Assembly: GCF_001638985.1 (NCBI RefSeq)
Contig: NW_017265159.1
Span: forward strand, 485,113 to 549,112
Length of the DNA stretch: 64,000 nt
Origin: Phycomyces blakesleeanus NRRL 1555(-)
Lineage: Eukaryota > Mucoromycota > Mucoromycetes > Mucorales > Phycomycetaceae
Direction of reading: 5' to 3'
Of the stretch, positions 27,494 through 37,252 are shown piece after piece. Numbering within the stretch: position 1 is the first letter of the stretch; each line of letters begins with the position of its first letter. The notes beneath the pieces are model-generated. The model did not search any database, was not told the DNA's origin, and saw nothing but the letters and a program-made list of their open reading frames with translations. Made by a program: the position numbers and the translations under genes.

Positions 27494-27726
27494 ATGGGAA
27501 ATTGTGCCAGCAGCAGTAATACGGACAGTAAACCTAGTCAAGCAAGCCTTGGAGCAGCAAAGACACGAATGATCGACAAACAGATAAAAGCCGACGAGAA
27601 ACGGATGAAGAGCGAAGTCAAACTCTTACTTTTAGGTAAGATTTTTTGTGGCTCATAAGAAATTCTTTATATACACAATATACATATATGTATATTATAT
27701 TTATATGTATCTCAAAAATAAAATAA

Positions 27727-27760
<34 letters not shown>

Positions 27761-29627
27761 ATATTTTGTGTAGGTGCAGGAGAGTCTGGAAAGTCAACTG
27801 TACTCAAACAGATGAGGCTTATCCATGCAGCCGGCTTCGATGGTTGCGAGAGAGAAAACTTTAGAGTAATTGCGTTTTCAAATATCGCATCTACTGTCCA
27901 GACCCTTTTTGAAGCGACCGAACACCTCAACATTAGTTTAGAAGATGAATCATTAAGGGTAAATATATATATATATATACATATTGGGTTAAACTGATAT
28001 CATTATTGACGTCCTTTGTTTCCTTATTGTGTTTAGGAATACCTGCCAATGTTCAGCGAAGAAACTCCAATTATCCTAGGCCAGCCCTATAACCAAAAGT
28101 TCCTTGATCCATTAAAACGCATCTGGGCAGATGCTGGCATTCAGAGTGCCATTGAACGTGGAAATACATTTGCCTTGCATGATAATGTGACCTAGTAAGT
28201 ATCAATGACTAGTTTCTTTGTTTACTTGTTTATATCACAGTGTAGCACATCAGAAGCATAATTATAAGCATAAGCATAAGCACAAGTACAAGTACAAGCA
28301 TGACATGCAAAGAAAAACCAACAACAACAATGCGCTATAAAATCATACTAGAAATATATACTTTATAGATTATAGAATGATAATAGTAATATAAAAAACA
28401 AAAACAAGAAAAGGCCATGCTTTGACATTAAAGGCTTTGTGGGGCTATATACATATATACATATATACATATATATAATGTACCTTGATTGTTCGATCTC
28501 GATTTAAATCATCCTAGCTTTTTTGGGCAACTCGATAGATTGTGGGCATCAAACTATATACCAAGCGACCAAGACATTCTCCGCTGTCGTGCAAAAACTA
28601 CCGGCATTGTGGAAACAATCTTCCACATTGGTCCTCTTACATATCGGATGTTCGATGTTGGAGGTCAACGAAGTGAACGAAAGAAATGGTACGTTACATT
28701 CAACCCATAATCATAATATATACATTTATATACTAGCTTATAATCACAATTGTCATCACACACACACAAAAGACATTTTCACTTTATTGATATCATTGTT
28801 TGGTCCAAATAGGATACACTGCTTTGAAAATGTCACAGCAATTTTGTTCGTCGTAGCCATCAGTGGATACGATCAATGTCTGGTAGAAGACAGAAACTCA
28901 GTAAGTAATTTATTTATTTAAAAAAAAAAAGAAAAGCATTGATTGATCTTAACCCGTCTATGAAAACCCATCGTCTTCTAATGATCCCTTTATTAATCTT
29001 ATTTTATTATGTGTATTATTGTTTTTCTTTCTATCTTTCTCATTTCTCCTGGACCTCCTTAGAATCAGGTAAGATATCATGCTTTGAACCACAGGAAGAA
29101 AAGGAAGAAAAGACCCTTTTATGTATATTTATACTATACATATTCCTTTAATGTGATGATTATGTACTCATTGTGCTTAATTGGTTGTAATCATTAGATG
29201 CAAGAAGCTCTCATGTTGTTTGACACCATTTGTAACTCCCCATGGTTCGTGAGCACATCCATGATCCTGTTTCTCAACAAGATTGATATCTTTCAAAGCA
29301 AGATCAATACTTCGCCAGTATCAGAGTGGTTCCCAGACTATAAAGGTAAAGCTTTACAAATATATATATATTTATTTAATTTAATTTAATTTAATTAACA
29401 ATCATATATATATACTTCTTTTTTTTATTTTTTTTATAGGTTCAAATGTAGACGTTGATCAGGCAAAATCCTATTTCAGCAAACGGTTCTTGAGACTGAA
29501 TCGCAGTGCATCAAAAAAAGTATATGTACATTATACAGACGCAACAGACACACAACTACTAGAGCACGTCATGTTGGCAGTTTCAGACATCATCCTCAAC
29601 GAGAACCTCGATACTCTCATGCTTTAA
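27494..29627 (+). CDS. heterotrimeric G-protein alpha subunit, 361 aa
   Basis: Eight exons: 27494-27635, 27774-27958, 28037-28194, 28518-28688, 28813-28900, 29063-29068 (6 nt), 29198-29345, 29440-29627. The joined frame is open. It is a GTP-binding signal transducer at the plasma membrane, coupled to seven-TM receptors. Visible motifs: N-terminal MGNCAS (Gly2 myristoylation and Cys4 palmitoylation candidates), P-loop GAGESGKST (~48-56), switch [10 protein letters not shown] (Arg186, Thr190), switch [14 protein letters not shown] (208 on, Gln212), NKID (277-280). Length is normal for the family. The microexon encodes Asn-Gln, needed to restore the conserved NxNxMQEAL spacing. Odd points: the TCAT motif reads TDAT (332-335), and the C-terminus LDTLML lacks the Cys at -4 used by pertussis toxin. 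Mucoromycete fungi have expanded G-alpha sets; this may be a divergent member. Confidence 0.94.
29063..29068 (+). other. 6-nt microexon of the G-alpha gene
   Basis: AATCAG is flanked by CTTAG and GTAAGA splice signals and encodes Asn-Gln in phase 0. Skipping it would keep frame but delete two residues from the conserved NxNxMxEAL segment. Confidence 0.8.
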
Positions 29628-30406
29628 ACAAACCAAGAAAAATATCAACATCATCATCAACAACAACATTAACATCAACAACTGGTCTCGTCACTCATTA
29701 ACCACATCATTTCTCCCCCTCACCCCCCCTCTATCTCTCTCCCTCACTCCCCTTGGTCTTTCTCTCTATCTATCTCTCTATCCCCCACCCTCTCCTTTCC
29801 CCTCCTCTTTTCTACCTATTTTCCTCACTCATTTTCTGTTTTCTTTTTTTTTTTGCTTTCTTTTTTGCACACTATTTCACTATTTCCACCATTCCACCAC
29901 CACACACAAACTCTCACACTGTCTAAAATGCATTTACATTGGAATTATCCTTTCTTTTATTATTATTATTATTTCTTTACATTATTACTTTCTTGAAGAA
30001 GTACCAATATCAATACCAATAACTATATCAGTAGTAGCAGTAGTAGCAGTAGCAGAAACAGTTGTACAAGAAAAAAAAGAAAGAATGAATGAAGAAGAAG
30101 CGTGCTATTCCTCTCATTCTCTTTCTATTCTATTCTTCTCTTCTCTTTCTTTACTTCTTTAGTTCTCATCTCATCTCTTTCATCTTTCATCCATTTGTTG
30201 TGGAAATCCAAAAAACAACAACAACCAATAATAATAATTATAACAATTATAATAATCATAATCATAATATTAATAATAAAACTACTTACACACACAGACA
30301 CGCACACCCACACAGACACACATGTACACAGACACACATGTACACAGACAAAAAAAGAGAGAGACACGTGCAAGACATATTTATATTTATTGTTTTAATG
30401 TTGATT
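29628..30406. other. intergenic region between convergent genes
   Basis: Contains the 3' UTR of G-alpha, rich in CT (about 29705-29880), then ATTATT and CACACA/GACACA microsatellites (about 30285-30355). No gene is supported; ORFs here are products of simple repeats. Confidence 0.6.
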
Positions 30407-32041
30407 TTATTCACAAAAGATTCGAATACTAGAGGCCAATAAACCCATTCCAGATTGAGTTTCGAGATCACAAATGGGATCCTTGCCATACCCATAGTGA
30501 ACATATATCTCACGGCTCTCGATAGCCTTTATAGCTTGACTAGAGATGTACAACCTTACATTGGGTCCTTCCACCAATGCCTTGATTATCGAATATACCC
30601 GATTACCCTCAGAATCTCTCAGGCTGAATCCATTAACCGCCAAATTCACATCCAACCTCTTGTTTCCATTACCATTAATATGATTATTAGCATTAGTATT
30701 ACTATTAGTATCAGTATCAATATCAATATCAGCAGCAGAAGCAGAAGCAGAAGCAGTATTTTTCCACTTTAGATCATGTGGCACAAATGAAACCAGAATC
30801 GATGGACGGCTGGGAAAGGTGCCCTGGACTAAAGATGGTGGCAATGATTGTGGTAATGACGGTGGCAATGTTATTGATTGGAATCTGGCCTCAGATAGGC
30901 GCGGGCTAGCTGATTGTCCATCCTTTCTGGTTTTCAGGATGATCGCAGAGGCAGCGAGTGCAAGGCGGTGTCCCACTCGTGCCAGGCCTTTTGCCGAAAG
31001 GTGGACAGGATCATCCATTTCACAGTCGATGCTGGAAACAACATCGATGGTCGGATCAACCTCCATCCCCGCCCCCTCCCCCACCATCGCCATCGCCATC
31101 GCCATCGTCTCTACCTCCGCCGCCGTCGCTGTTACTGTTACGGTTGCTCTTGCCTCATTCGTCAACGACAATAATAAGTTGTGCTGATCATCCCGCACAC
31201 TCCCCCAACCCTGGATCGAATTTGTTCCGTCATCCCAGAGGTGGCGGCCGATTTGAACAACCACAAACGGAAGTTGATCTCCGAGGTCATCCTTGCAGGT
31301 CTTGATCAAGTTCTTGGTGGCGTCGTAGAACCCGTCCGCCAATTCGTGTGTGACTGCATTGGATTCGCCCTGGTACCACAGTACTCCCGCCACAGAATTC
31401 CTAATGCTAATGCTAATGCTACTACTACTACTACTATCACTACCAATACCATTTACATTTCCATATCCGTTTGATTTGATTCTTCCAATCATAGCTCCAT
31501 AGAGTGTGTCCTGTTCAGGATCTTTGGCCGATCGAGTCCAGTCCTGGATCGTCACTCCTCCGTGGGCACTTGCAATCAACCCTACCGGAACACCATTCAT
31601 CTCGGCCTGGTACTTGGCGGCAAACGCCAGACCCAGTGAGGCACCCCTCACGCTGGGTTTTGTCGGATCGCGCACGGTTGGGTCGGGTAAAGTGTGGTGG
31701 ACCCGTCGAGGCGAAAGAGCCAGCCGGTGGGTCGGCTCACTGGCCAGTGTCCATTTCTCGTCCGAGCCAAACAGATGCACTCTGGCCAGAGGTCTGGTCA
31801 CCAGAGATTCACCACTGACGGGATCCAAGATGTAACCGTAGCCTCGCATATTGCTCTGGCCCGCCATGACCCAGACATCACCAACCATCACTTGAATCGC
31901 ATTACCGACAGTGTAAGGACCACCAACCCCGAGTGTTTGTGGAGCTTGGCCTGGTAGGTGGATAGTCGCGGTGTTGTTGCCGTCTCTTTGGAGAACCTGG
32001 TAACTGGTAACTGATGTGTAGACATGAGATGAGCTACTCAT
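30407..32041 (-). CDS. SASA-domain carbohydrate esterase (sialate O-acetylesterase-like), 544 aa
   Basis: Single exon on the minus strand; ATG at 32041, TAA at 30407-30409. The SASA/DUF303 family of SGNH-type esterases removes acetyl groups from sugars. The nucleophile block is GDVWVMAGQSNMRGYG (Ser63). Other family blocks are HGGVTIQDWTR (~160-170), VLWYQGESNAV (~220-230), LPFVVVQIGRH (~257-267) and DDPVHLSAKG (~343-352, with candidate catalytic Asp344/His347). The N-terminal VLQRDG and later beta-rich regions match the family's accessory domains. Three low-complexity inserts disrupt it: a Ser run (~202-209), an Ala-Met repeat (~312-319), and Ala/Ser then Asp/Asn repeats near 440-470. No signal peptide follows this ATG, although secreted relatives have one. 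An upstream exon ending at the CCCAG just before the ATG is possible but not seen. Substrate is unknown. Confidence 0.85.
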   Translation of the reverse strand: MSSSSHVYTSVTSYQVLQRDGNNTATIHLPGQAPQTLGVGGPYTVGNAIQVMVGDVWVMAGQSNMRGYGYILDPVSGESLVTRPLARVHLFGSDEKWTLASEPTHRLALSPRRVHHTLPDPTVRDPTKPSVRGASLGLAFAAKYQAEMNGVPVGLIASAHGGVTIQDWTRSAKDPEQDTLYGAMIGRIKSNGYGNVNGIGSDSSSSSSISISIRNSVAGVLWYQGESNAVTHELADGFYDATKNLIKTCKDDLGDQLPFVVVQIGRHLWDDGTNSIQGWGSVRDDQHNLLLSLTNEARATVTVTATAAEVETMAMAMAMVGEGAGMEVDPTIDVVSSIDCEMDDPVHLSAKGLARVGHRLALAASAIILKTRKDGQSASPRLSEARFQSITLPPSLPQSLPPSLVQGTFPSRPSILVSFVPHDLKWKNTASASASAADIDIDTDTNSNTNANNHINGNGNKRLDVNLAVNGFSLRDSEGNRVYSIIKALVEGPNVRLYISSQAIKAIESREIYVHYGYGKDPICDLETQSGMGLLASSIRIFCE

Positions 32042-33285
32042 TCTGGGTACCAAAATAAATAAATAAATAAATAAATAACGGCAGTTGTAAACAATAGAGG
32101 ATTATTTTACATATAATATTTTTTTTTCTCTCTCTCTCTCTCCCTCTCTCTCTTTGTGTGTGTGTGTGTGTAATAGGCGTGCTTCAGTTTATTCTGACCT
32201 GTTAATTGTCCGTTTCATATCCAACTCTCTTTTCTTCTCTCTCCTTTTAAAATATTACCCAAAAAATGAGGACTTTTATCTCGCACGCATACAATATATT
32301 ATTTTTTGTTGGTGTTGCTAGAAAACAGGTATCCTTTAATAGATAGACTACTAACCACATTGTCATATACATATACATATACGTAGATTTTTATACAAAT
32401 TTAGAGCAAAACTGACCAAAATAGAAGAAGAAGAATAAAGTACTGAGATGATTCGTTAGAGCAACTCTTTCAAAGGTCAGATATTCCATTAAAACCAACG
32501 ATTCATTGAAAACAGCATTATATTACAGACCAACCTTTGATTTGTGTACACATTAGATCAAGTATATTATATGTGCCTGTATGAAGCTTTTCATTTTATT
32601 AGAACCTTCAAATGATAAGATATTACATAGAAAAATAAAATATTTATGCAGCACGAGAATCTTCTTTTTACATTGGTACACTATATCCCTCCCAAGCATA
32701 CTCCAATCGACAAATCTTGCTTGCAAAATCTTAAGAAATCCGCAAAGGCCAAATGTAAACAATGTAATTAAACATCTCTCAAGGTACTATTCGTTATCAT
32801 CAAATTACTTCTTACTGGGGGAATCTAAGGTGCTCTATTTTTTCAAATAAGCTCAAGTAAAATAGGTTTTCAAAAAATAAAATAAAAGGCTAGAGTTTGA
32901 GTACTTTTAAAACTTAAGAGCGTCTATGGTGTCTATGGCTTTCAGAGGTGCTCTGAGTTGCCCTACTTATTAAAATGATTAATGAGATAGTTATTCTTAT
33001 AAGGCGCTCGATGGTCTTTAAACCCCATCTATAACGAACATAAGCTACCATATTCTAACTACTCAAAAGACAGACAGACAATAAACTATTGGTTAGGTGC
33101 TTATTGGAAGAAGAAAGAAGAAAGGCATTCATTTTCATACAAAAATAATAATAGTAATAATAATTTTTTTTATTGATATCAAATTCTAAGAAAAAAAAAA
33201 TGAAAATTAGCATCTTGATGTATTTAACAAAACTTGTATATAAAGATAAAAACTTACTTTAAATAAGGGCATTTGCCCATTTGGT

Positions 33286-33436
33286 GTACTGTGTCATAGA
33301 TAGGTCAACTATATTACACGGGACCTTGACGTGCAATACAGACAAGAGCTGCTAGCATACCACGGAACCTTGACGTGAATATACTAGCCTAGACTGCCAC
33401 TAGAGGAAGTGACGCCCCTGCGCTATGACACAGTAC
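33286..33436. mobile_element. short inverted-repeat element, copy 1 (~151 bp)
   Basis: Bounded by GTACTGTGTCATAG (33286-33299) and its exact inverse complement CTATGACACAGTAC (33423-33436). Inside are two copies of CACGG(G/A)ACCTTGACGTG and the block GACAAGAGCTGCTAG. Non-coding. A second diverged copy lies ~350 bp downstream. MITE-like structure is inferred; no target duplication was recognised. Confidence 0.55.
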
Positions 33437-33631
33437 TTGCCACACCTTCCATCCCAGTAATGACAACTGTACATTATGGAACCTTTGCATGTCATAAAGG
33501 AAAAATTAAAAGAAGCAATAATAATAAAAAGAGAGATTACAAGATTAGACATTGGTGCATTTCCAAAAAAAAAAAAAAGAACCTGCATATAAATATAAAA
33601 CTTACTTCAGGTAATGAACTTTAGAATTTAC

Positions 33632-33785
33632 CGTATCGTATCATAACAAGGTCAACTACATCTCACGGAATCTTGACATGAAATGCAGACAAGAGCTGCT
33701 AGTACACCACGGAACCTTGACGTGCATGCACTGGCCTAGATTGCCTCTTAGAAGTCTTAATGCCTCTCAGCTATGACACGACGCG
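33632..33785. mobile_element. short inverted-repeat element, copy 2, diverged
   Basis: Aligns along its length with the element at 33286-33436: AGGTCAACTA, GACAAGAGCTGCTAG, ACCACGGAACCTTGACGTG, the GCCTAGA block and CTATGACAC are all shared in order. Its terminal repeats are degraded (CGTATCGTATCATA against CTATGACACGACGCG). The sequence just upstream, ATATAAA...AACTTACTT, is also shared with copy 1, so a local duplication may be involved. Confidence 0.55.
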
Positions 33786-36666
33786 TTACTTTTGTATACA
33801 TTTAAAAAATTAACAGTAAATTTGATTAGTTACGCGCATTACATGTCTTGTTTTAAAAATACAAACCATTAGCCAATGTAAATGTCCATCAGAAAGTTAT
33901 TGTAAGGCTATTACAATCAACACCTCACTATTATATCAGCACAAGGGCCTGTTGGCTGACGCAAGCATGAATGATGTAATCAGTCATGTGCAATATGAGT
34001 TTTGAAGTGATGGCTTCATTAGTCTAGGCACATAAAAATGATTAAAAAAAAAAGAAAAAGAAAAAGAATCGTGATGAGTAGGTTCCTCAACCACTCCACT
34101 CTACAGCACCTCACCTCACCTCACCTTCATAACCCATTATTCAGTCTAATAATAAATCACTGTCTTATTTTTTACTATAATGTCACGTTTGCCATACGGC
34201 GTATTATACAGAATCCTCGACCCAATCAGTACAGTGATATTAGGGATACTTTTACCTTAAAGCTTATCGAGAGCATAAAATCGATATAGAATTATCAAAG
34301 TGAACTCAGTCAATAAAAAATAAATTATTTATTTTTTGTCTGTCATTAACTTATATTGAATCAAGGTACCTTTTATAACGACTAGAAATATATTTAAAGC
34401 TGCAATTGCTAACATATTTGTGAGAGATAAAAGGTGTTTATGGCACGCTTTCAATGGATCAAGTAAAAGAGTAATCTACTGGTGTAGTTGTTGTGTTGTA
34501 ATACCTTTTGGAGAAAAAAAAAAGATATTGCATAGTAGAAAGAGAAAAAGGGAGGGACTTGTAAGCAATTTTGGGTTGAAAACAAACTTGAAAAATATAA
34601 GTGGTAAGTAAATTGCTACAAGTCCATGCCTCTCTCACTCACTCTACTAAGATCTATTAAGATCGGCTTAAAAACTGCTGTGATTACAACAACAACAACA
34701 ATAGTAACAAGAAAAACGACATCTTAACTATTTGCTAGTGCACTTTAGTAATAAAGCTGTAGTGTCTATTTTTAAAACAAATGATGGGATTTGAACTTTT
34801 TCTGTTGAATTTGGAATTGATAAAACCAAAATTGTATATCATTAAAGAAGTGACCATCTGTCGGTTTCTCTCTCACCAAGAATGTCACCAACAATGATGT
34901 CATTCAAGAGTTTATCAAGCATCTTGGCAAGATAAAGGTAAAATATGAAGAAATGATATTGACGCTATATAACTGCAACAAGTAAACAAGCCATTTGAGC
35001 GAACCCATGCCTTATTTGAATTGATATCTCGTATTTTCTCGCTTTGAGAACTCATACCGGCAGGTTATATATATATATATATAGTTATTCAAATAAAATT
35101 TCAGTAGACTCAGAGTACAATAAGCATCAATGTTGGTGATCTGGCATTTTTTCTTAAAAAACTCTTTATCAAAAAATAAAATAGAAAAAAAATGCGTGCA
35201 CTGGGGTGTTTGGGACAAAATCCACCAGTCGAGCTCCCTCGTATTTCCCTATAGTGATTATCTCACACAGAGGTTGCTTTCCACAACTAATTTATAAGAG
35301 TAATAGCATATAGATATATTCTTTTGGTGTTGTAAATGTGGCTATGAGGAAAATCTGAAAATGTAGAGAGAAGAAAAAAAAATAGTCGGTGAAATTAAAT
35401 GTAAAAGCACCTGTAGATAAGCTTCCTGTTCCCAGGCAAAACCAACAGAATTTACATCATATACAATTTGCCAGTGGTACAATGGATAATTTTTTTTTAG
35501 AAATGAAGGAGCTCTTTACATTTTTTATGGATTATGCTTATATATATATATATATTCACATTTTCTTGGTCCAGTGGTCTATTAATAATTAAGAAATGAT
35601 ATTATTTTATTTCGTGTTCTTCTTTATCGAATAGTCTTGGTTTTTTGTGAAATCCAAGTTAAAACGGTGTACTTTAAAGAAGTAAGAAAAGAAAAGATCA
35701 AATTGATTTGTGTAACATTTTTCTTTCATAAAAATATGTTATTTCCGAGGACTAGTTCAGATTGAGTCTTAACAAGCAAGGGAAGACAAGGGAAGGCAAG
35801 ATGAAGGAATGATCTGAGACTGAACTATTTTATGTGTATATTAAAGTATAGTATATAACGCCTAGATCCAAGTTTTCTCTCAGGGCGAACCCATTTAACC
35901 GGGGTGCAATAAGATGTAATACATATAAAGTTATATAGTTTATTCAGGAAACCTTTCTTTTTCCTTTAAACCAGGCTTTAATTAAACTGACTGGCTCTTG
36001 GACAAATGTCATGGATACTTCTTTATCACGTCTTTTCTATATTTATGTCTTTAAGCTTTTCTTGAGTGTACCCAATGTAAGTCACTTACTACTACTACTA
36101 GTAGTAGTAGTAGTAGTAGTGATAATAGTATATACTTCTTAGCCATGTGGGAAGTCGGGAGATTTATTAGTCTAAAATATATAGTTTTCTTCTTTCTTTT
36201 CTTTGGACGCAATCTCGGAAAGAATATAAGTATGAAATAGTGTGTATTTGGGTTTTGGTTTAGCGTAAAAAAATAAAATAAAATAAAAATCTATTGGCCT
36301 TGTTCACCGAGATGTCTTTATGAGCGCAAAATGAAGTGTATATATATAATGTATATTTATTGTCATTATTATTGCCATTATATTATATTATATTATATTA
36401 TATCATATATTACATTTTATATAATTAGATAATGGAATAAGGTAGAATAAGGTAAAATAAAAGTAAAAGTAAAAGAAAGTAATAGATCGAGAATAGTTCT
36501 TCTTCTTCTTATATATATGTGTGTGAAAGATAAATTCAGATCCTTCAGAACACCAAATAAAAGAATAATAATAAGAAAAATAAAAATATAGACTAAGCTA
36601 AACTAGACTAAACGAAAAGGACCATTTGTTGGGAATAATTTATAGATAAATAAAAAGAGAAACAAA

Positions 36667-37252
36667 TTAGAACAAGGCAGCAGCAATGGCAACCGAAACA
36701 GCACCAAGTCCAAGAGCAGGCAAGACACGAGCACCAGCACTCTCACTGTTGGGGGTTTCGGTGGCAGCAGCACTGACTGAGCTGGCAGCAGAACTGGCAG
36801 AAGAGGCAATACTGGCAGCATCTGAGCTCTTAGCTCCCTCAATGGAAGACACGGCAGTAGCAGATGAATCAGAAATGGACGACAGAGCAGAGGTTACAGA
36901 TTCGGCAGCAGCAGCAGAGACAGACGAAGCAGAGGGTGCAGCAGAAGTGGCAGCCGAAGAAGCAGCAGAGACTACAGAGGGGTTGCTGTTCTGTCCGGGC
37001 CACTTGGTATCGATGCAGTTGTTGTAGCAGGTAGTGTCTCCATTGCAGGCATTGATACATTCACCAGTAGAGTTAACTAGATAATGTTATCAGACTTTAG
37101 TTTGATGTTGCTTTAGATTAATGATAGAGTTACTTACCACAGTTGCTAAGACAGTTTCCATCACTAGGCTCGCAATCACAGCCATCAGCCATAACTCGGG
37201 AAACCTGGGTGGCAAGGGCAAGGGCAGCGACGAGAACAAATGTGAACTTCAT
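36667..37252 (-). CDS. secreted, probably GPI-anchored Cx3C-repeat protein A, 174 aa
   Basis: Two exons on the minus strand: 37252-37138 and 37076-36667, joined in phase 1. The start at 37252 opens a signal peptide (MKFTFVLVAALALATQVSRV). The mature N-terminus has eight cysteines spaced CxC-x6-C-x3-C-x6-C-x3-C-x5-C-x3-C, then a Trp-Pro. A Ser/Ala-rich stalk (~80-150) suitable for O-mannosylation follows, then a hydrophobic C-terminal tail (VLPALGLGAVSVAIAAALF) typical of GPI-anchor signals. I do not recognise a named family. It is a paralogue of the gene at 49022-49891: cysteine spacing is nearly identical and the first intron interrupts the same codon just after CLSxC. Both have TATA boxes at similar distance. 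A cell-wall or surface role is inferred from the architecture. Confidence 0.85.

Larger units (their letters stand above)
32042..36666. other. gene-free stretch
   Basis: Begins with an AAAT repeat and CT/GT tracts that form the esterase 5' flank. It contains two diverged copies of an inverted-repeat element (33286-33436, 33632-33785). A protein-like segment that ends at a GTAAAA donor (~34859-34937) cannot be joined to anything. Short mixed ORFs near 35389-35592 look like chance or decayed sequence. It ends in AT and AGT/ACT microsatellites (~36090-36122). Confidence 0.55.

Noticed and set aside
30819..31957. Several plus-strand ORFs over the esterase
   Set aside because: Antisense to a single-exon gene with intact catalytic blocks; none shows a family motif.
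32920..33040. Second copy of the 21874 MITE (AAGAGCGTCTATGG start)
   Set aside because: Shares only a few bases with the MITE ends and no matching inverse end could be paired.
36686..37027. 113-codon plus-strand ORF rich in Ala/Glu
   Set aside because: Antisense shadow of the Ser/Ala-rich stalk of Cx3C protein A.
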